Positions 5,482-8,838 of a stretch of 8,838 bases of DNA are shown in pieces. How positions within the stretch are numbered: position 1 is the first letter of the stretch; every line of letters starts with the position of its first letter. Source of the stretch: Bdellovibrionales bacterium (GTDB taxonomy: Bacteria; Bdellovibrionota; JAFGOL01); assembly GCA_022710165.1 (NCBI GenBank), contig JAKLHL010000057.1:1-8838 (forward strand), written 5' to 3'. The translations under genes and the position numbers were made by a program. The notes beneath the pieces are model-generated. The model ran no database searches and was not told the origin of the DNA. It saw only the letters and a program-made list of their open reading frames with translations.

Positions 5482-6284
5482 AGTTCACAAAAGAGACATT
5501 GATAAATTTTCCCACAGATCTAGTAGACAACATAAAGGAGATCAATGAGCTCCTGAACATCTCCCACAAGGAAGTGATGCTCATACTTGAACTTAAACGA
5601 GACAAACACCTTAACTACAAAAGACCAAGTGAAGGTCTCATACTTGAAAATCCGGGCTTGATATCAATATATGCCAAATTCGCCGAAAAATATTTCCTGG
5701 TCGGTGGGCAGCCGAGCATAAAGGATTTCTTTAACGGTTTTGTATTCTCACTGTCACCATACTCCCCAATAAAGAACAAGGACCAGGACAAGTTCTACAG
5801 AAAGGCCTCATCAATGTGCCCAAAGGGAACCACAAGGAACGCCATAATAATAGATACTCATTCGGGGATACTGCCTACACATGTTTCATACCTCTACAAC
5901 AAGATATACGGCATAGACTCAGATAAAACGGCGTATAATGAGGCCAAGAACAATTTATCGATGAACAAAAAGAACAACTGCATGATGTTCCACACCAACG
6001 CAGATAAATGGCTAAAAGAATTCACCGAACATAAATATACAACACCAGGCAAAAAACAAAAAATAGGCCTTGCAATGATGAACCCCGAACACATATCTGA
6101 CACAGGAATAAAGTATCTTGAGATGATCCGCCCAGAGACTATCGTTCTATTCTCGAGCTCTAATGATGCGATCATATCTGCCAAGGACAAGTTAAGGTCC
6201 TCTGGTTTTGATCACATGGAAGATGAACAGGCTTCAGCCTTTAATATTTGCAAGTTGAAATGGAGGAACGTTGAAGGAGCTTGA
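5478..6284 (+). CDS. RlmD/TrmA-like methyltransferase-fold protein, apparently without catalytic Cys
   Basis: A 268-residue protein whose C-terminal half aligns by eye with the SAM-binding domain of RNA uracil-C5 methyltransferases (RlmD/RumA, TrmA). IIIDTHSGI (123-131) matches motif I (DLFCGxG), and YGIDSDKTAYNEAKNNL (144-160) matches the motif II acidic strand and helix. The stretch from IVLF to SSGF (222-244) aligns without gaps to the RumA segment IVYVSCNP...GY. At the catalytic Cys position it has S227, the Asn-Pro that follows is lost, the DPPR/DPAR motif reads MNPEH (201-205), and the second motif I glycine is missing. No TRAM domain or FeS cysteines precede it. It is therefore likely a non-catalytic or repurposed paralogue. 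It is coupled to the kinase (ATGA overlap) and overlaps suhB by 14 nt. The family call comes from motif reading. Confidence 0.6.
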   Translation: MKFTKETLINFPTDLVDNIKEINELLNISHKEVMLILELKRDKHLNYKRPSEGLILENPGLISIYAKFAEKYFLVGGQPSIKDFFNGFVFSLSPYSPIKNKDQDKFYRKASSMCPKGTTRNAIIIDTHSGILPTHVSYLYNKIYGIDSDKTAYNEAKNNLSMNKKNNCMMFHTNADKWLKEFTEHKYTTPGKKQKIGLAMMNPEHISDTGIKYLEMIRPETIVLFSSSNDAIISAKDKLRSSGFDHMEDEQASAFNICKLKWRNVEGA

Positions 6285-7050
6285 TCTATATCGAGACACA
6301 GCTATAGAGGCTGCAAAGAAAGCAGGCCGTGTCCTAATGAAGCATTTCAATGCAATAAGCGATTTTCAAATAAAGAAAGAAGCAGGAATAGTCACAAAAG
6401 CAGACATGGAGTCAGAAGATCTTCTGTCCAGCATCTTCAACAAGAAGACCCCAAACTTTGGTATCCTCGGCGAAGAGACCGGGCTTAAAGGCAGCGACGA
6501 GACGAAATGGATAATAGACCCCCTGGACGGCACCACTAATTTTTTCCATGGATTCCCTCATTTCAACATATCAATTGCGCTGGAGCATAAAGGAACAATA
6601 AATGTGGCCGTGATACACAACCCTGTAACAGGCGATATGTACCACGCCATTAAAGGTAAGGGGTCTTACAAGAACGATAAAAAAATAAAAGTATCTTCAA
6701 CGAATGAACTAACTAACGCAATGATAGGGACAGGTTTTGCATATATGAGAGGAGAACCCCTAGAGGATGCAATAAACCTTTTCAGGAAGTTCACCTACAA
6801 GAGCCAGGGAATAAGAAGACCTGGAGCAGCGGCCCTTGACCTTTGTTATCTTGCTGAAGGCATATACGACGGGTTCTACGAAAAGACACTCGCTCCATGG
6901 GACATGGCTGCCGGATCTTTATTGATAGAAGAGGCTGGCGGAAAGGTATCTAACTGCAAAGGCCAAAAATTCTCCATATACGGGAAAGACGTGGTGGCCT
7001 CTAATTCAATCCTTCACGAAAAGATATTAGAAGTCATCAACTCAGATTGA
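6271..7050 (+). CDS. suhB: Inositol-1-monophosphatase family enzyme (SuhB-like)
   Basis: A Mg2+-dependent, Li+-sensitive-type phosphatase of small phosphorylated metabolites such as inositol 1-phosphate. The metal-binding residues are all visible: GEE (67-69, with E68/E69), the signature WIIDPLDGTTNF (80-91, D83 and D86) and APWDMAAGSLLIEEAGG (208-224, D211). The 259-residue length matches SuhB and archaeal/bacterial IMPases. The start is TTG at 6271, chosen because GGAGG lies 4 nt upstream and the frame carries the family N-terminus. It overlaps the end of the preceding gene by 14 nt, so it belongs to the lipid kinase operon. Its 3' end overlaps the convergent cpaF gene by 9 nt. Substrate is uncertain: family members also act on fructose 1,6-bisphosphate or 3'-phosphoadenosine 5'-phosphate, and E. 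coli SuhB also acts with the rRNA transcription machinery. Confidence 0.92.
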   Translation: MKELDLYRDTAIEAAKKAGRVLMKHFNAISDFQIKKEAGIVTKADMESEDLLSSIFNKKTPNFGILGEETGLKGSDETKWIIDPLDGTTNFFHGFPHFNISIALEHKGTINVAVIHNPVTGDMYHAIKGKGSYKNDKKIKVSSTNELTNAMIGTGFAYMRGEPLEDAINLFRKFTYKSQGIRRPGAAALDLCYLAEGIYDGFYEKTLAPWDMAAGSLLIEEAGGKVSNCKGQKFSIYGKDVVASNSILHEKILEVINSD

Positions 7051-8169
7051 ACCGCTTTCTTCTTCCAGCGTCTTAACATCAGGATTAAATTTGCTCTTAG
7101 GGAACGGGATATTGTTCCTTTCTATTTCTTCATAGAATGAAGGTATGTAGCCAGTAGGCAGCATCTCCCCAATTATCGTCCCGTCAGCAGTCCTTCCTTT
7201 TTGGATGAACCTATATACATCCCTTGTTTGGTATCTGCCAAGATCGTCTACACCAAGAACTTCACTTATCTGCATTACCTTTCTTGATCCGTCATAAAGT
7301 CTTGCCGTGCATATTACTACATTTATGGCTGAGCCTATCTGAGCTCTGATGGCTGTAACTGGAACTTGGGTATCTGTCATCATCGCCAGGGTCTCAAGCC
7401 TGACCATGGTCTCTATAGGCGTGTTCGCATGCACGGTACCCATGCTCCCGCCGTGTCCAGTGTTCATGGCAGAGATAAGGTCCAGAGCCTCTGCTCCCCT
7501 GACCTCTCCAACTATTATTCTGTCTGGCCTTAGTCTCAAAGATGATTTAACAAGGTCCCTTATCGTAACGGCTCCTTTACCAAAATCATTTGCCGCCTTC
7601 GTTTCAAAATAAACGACGTGATTCGCATGTATTTGAAGCTCTGAGGCATCCTCTATTACAATTATTCTGCTCGTCTTTGGTATCCTGGATGCAACACAAG
7701 AAAGAAGTGTTGTTTTTCCAGAGCCTGTGCCTCCCGAGACTATTATGTTCTTAGCGAGGAAAACGCAGATATCAATGAACCTTGCTCCGTCCAATGATAT
7801 CGCTCCAAAATTTATCAAGTCCTTTAAAGTGAGTTTTACCTTGAAGAACTTCCTTATCGCTATTGTAGTTCCCATTCTTGCGCTCGGAGGGATAACCACG
7901 TGCACCCTGGACCCGTCAGGCAATCTTGCATCAAGAGTAGGATTTTCATCATCTAAGGGTCTGCCAACGAACTGAGCAATGTTCCTTGCTGCCGCAAGAA
8001 GGGCTCCTTCATCCTCGAATTTCGAGTCAGTTTTTATCAGCTTGCCTTTACGTTCGACAAATATTGTTGCCGGGCCATTGATCAATATATCCGTAACTGA
8101 CTGATCAGCAAGGTAGTCCTTAACCGGAGAAAGAAAGTTGGCTATTGTCGCTTCAAAGACCCTGCTCAT
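7042..8169 (-). CDS. cpaF: CpaF/TadA-type secretion ATPase (type II/IV secretion, Tad/Flp pilus family)
   Basis: A hexameric cytoplasmic ATPase that powers pilus assembly or protein secretion at the inner membrane. The 375 residues comprise an N-terminal domain (SVTDILINGP, 24-33; the DGSRVHVVIPP strand, 85-95) and the motor domain. In the motor, Walker A is GGTGSGKT (146-153), the Asp box is VIEDASEL (171-178), Walker B is RIIVGEVRG (217-225) and the His box is TGHGGSMGTVHAN (237-249). The RAIRAQIGSAINVV-like stretch and ARLYDGSRKVMQISEV that follow are typical of CpaF rather than PilB or PilT. It is shorter than many CpaF proteins because the N-terminal extension is minimal. Its ATG overlaps the stop of the upstream small gene (TAATG), indicating coupling. 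No other Tad genes (tadB, tadC, rcpA) lie in the window, and downstream it converges with suhB. Confidence 0.93.
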   Translation of the reverse strand: MSRVFEATIANFLSPVKDYLADQSVTDILINGPATIFVERKGKLIKTDSKFEDEGALLAAARNIAQFVGRPLDDENPTLDARLPDGSRVHVVIPPSARMGTTIAIRKFFKVKLTLKDLINFGAISLDGARFIDICVFLAKNIIVSGGTGSGKTTLLSCVASRIPKTSRIIVIEDASELQIHANHVVYFETKAANDFGKGAVTIRDLVKSSLRLRPDRIIVGEVRGAEALDLISAMNTGHGGSMGTVHANTPIETMVRLETLAMMTDTQVPVTAIRAQIGSAINVVICTARLYDGSRKVMQISEVLGVDDLGRYQTRDVYRFIQKGRTADGTIIGEMLPTGYIPSFYEEIERNNIPFPKSKFNPDVKTLEEESGSI

Positions 8170-8462
8170 TAATGCTTAACTCCCTTGGCCCTAAAAGCAT
8201 CAACGATATCTTCAATGTCTATTGAATGCACGTCTTCTCCGCTCTCTTCTTTATCGTATAGGTAATCTATAGCAAAGTCGCTGAAGTCCTCGACCTGCTC
8301 ATAAGGTATGTTGAATTTAACACACTCCTGTGCAAATATTTTCAACAACATGAGATGGCTCACCAAAGAAGGTAGTTCTTCAAGCTTCAGGTCCTCGTCC
8401 TCTTGAGCAAGATAGTTATAGGCCCTCAGAACGTCATTAACCTGTTTCATAACTTCATCCAT
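8169..8462 (-). CDS. Small acidic protein of unknown function, coupled to cpaF
   Basis: I do not recognise this 97-residue protein. It is strongly acidic (for example QEDEDLKLEELP at 20-31 and YDKEESGEDVHSIDIEDIVDAF near the C-terminus). It appears helical and lacks a signal peptide, membrane segment or Cys pair, so it should be cytoplasmic. GGAGG 6 nt before the ATG at 8462 firmly supports translation, and its TAA overlaps the cpaF ATG (TAATG). Tight coupling suggests equal production with, and perhaps binding to, the CpaF ATPase, but that is inference from context. It follows murE by 46 nt. A consensus TATAAT in that gap may give it and cpaF their own promoter. Confidence 0.82.
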   Translation of the reverse strand: MDEVMKQVNDVLRAYNYLAQEDEDLKLEELPSLVSHLMLLKIFAQECVKFNIPYEQVEDFSDFAIDYLYDKEESGEDVHSIDIEDIVDAFRAKGVKH

Positions 8463-8487
8463 TTTACGCCTCCATAGCTTTCACGAT

Positions 8488-8493
8488 ATTATA
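8488..8493 (-). promoter_or_regulatory. Consensus -10 box upstream of the small acidic gene and cpaF
   Basis: On the minus strand a perfect TATAAT (8493-8488) lies 25 nt before the ATG at 8462 in the murE-to-small-gene gap. Transcription would start near 8481, leaving a leader of about 19 nt that contains GGAGG. The best -35 at 17 nt (TTAGAT, inside the murE 3' end) matches only three of six, so the promoter is uncertain. Read-through from murE is also possible. Confidence 0.35.
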
Positions 8494-8508
8494 CAACAAT
8501 TATCCAAG

Positions 8509-8838
8509 TTATCTAATAAACTCTCTAGCCACTTCCCTGTCATCGAATTCATGCTTTACGCCATTTATGAGCTGATAGGTCTCGTGGCCCTTGCCTGCAA
8601 TAAGTACCACGTCATTATCCTTGTCCATCATCTGAATGGCCTTTTTTATGGCCTCCCTTCTATCGGATATGACCTCATAGACATTGGGTCTCATCCCGGC
8701 TACCACACTCTCTATGATCTTATCTGGATCTTCGTGTCTTGGATTATCAGAAGTAACGATGGCGTAATCGCTCAGGTCAGATACGACCTTCCCCATCTTA
8801 GGTCTTTTACCCTTGTCCCTGTCACCGCCACAGCCAAA
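8509..8838 (-). CDS. murE: UDP-N-acetylmuramoyl-tripeptide synthetase MurE, C-terminal part (5' end outside window)
   Basis: Adds the third amino acid to the peptidoglycan precursor UDP-MurNAc-L-Ala-D-Glu in the cytoplasm, using ATP. Only about the last 109 residues are present. The reading frame is open to the window edge and begins with FGCGGDRDKGKRPKMG, the start of the Mur ligase C-terminal domain, so the internal ATG at 8796 is not the start. TSDNPRHEDP contains the DNPR motif typical of meso-diaminopimelate-adding MurE; lysine-adding enzymes differ there. AGKGHETYQ supplies the Gly and Glu that contact the diaminopimelate carboxyl and amino groups, and FDDREVAREFI is the usual C-terminus. 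A DAP-type cell wall fits a Gram-negative. The rest of the division and cell wall cluster would lie beyond the right edge, but no murF follows here. Confidence 0.95.
   Translation of the reverse strand, partial: FGCGGDRDKGKRPKMGKVVSDLSDYAIVTSDNPRHEDPDKIIESVVAGMRPNVYEVISDRREAIKKAIQMMDKDNDVVLIAGKGHETYQLINGVKHEFDDREVAREFIR

Noticed and set aside
8509..8796. A separate 95-residue gene starting at the ATG at 8796.
   Set aside because: The frame is open to the window edge, and the residues before this Met (FGCGGDRDKGKRPK) are core MurE sequence, so this is the tail of murE.

Overview
The window looks like part of a bacterial chromosome, probably from a Gram-negative, diderm-type bacterium with moderate to low GC. 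It carries the MEP isoprenoid genes ispD and ispF, a MurE whose C-terminal DNPR motif indicates meso-diaminopimelate peptidoglycan, a CarD-family RNA polymerase regulator and a CpaF/TadA secretion ATPase. Isoleucine is often ATA and arginine often AGG/AGA in all genes, so there is no sign of a recently acquired island. The mix would suit former Deltaproteobacteria (for example Myxococcota or Bdellovibrionota) or an uncultured relative, but the sequence does not settle the phylum.

Region by region: (1) 1-2070, minus strand: a tight operon carD > ispD > ispF > gltX (gltX leaves the window), with 1-2 nt gaps. CarD has a long Lys/Ala/Pro-rich N-terminal tail. (2) 2071-2217: a divergent intergenic region with a good extended -10 promoter for carD, a weaker one facing right, and an imperfect 13-bp inverted repeat between them. 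(3) 2218-3537, plus strand: an exported protein of unknown family. (4) 3538-3614, minus strand: tRNA-Ala(UGC) with encoded CCA; its last base touches the stop codon of the preceding convergent gene. (5) 3680-4420, minus strand: a YafV-like omega-amidase of the nitrilase superfamily. (6) 4513-7050, plus strand: three overlapping genes, a lipid kinase, a degenerate RlmD/TrmA-like methyltransferase homologue and an inositol-monophosphatase-family enzyme. (7) 7042-8838, minus strand: the 3' end of murE, a small acidic protein and a CpaF ATPase translationally coupled to it.

Most of the content is housekeeping: transcription initiation control, isoprenoid precursors, tRNA charging, cell wall synthesis and metabolite repair. 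The less ordinary parts are the exported orphan protein, the methyltransferase-like protein that has lost its catalytic cysteine and sits between two phosphometabolism enzymes, the CarD with its basic tail in an unusual position, and the small acidic gene coupled to cpaF. I see no CRISPR array, insertion sequence, prophage or origin. No stretch longer than 150 bases lacks a gene.
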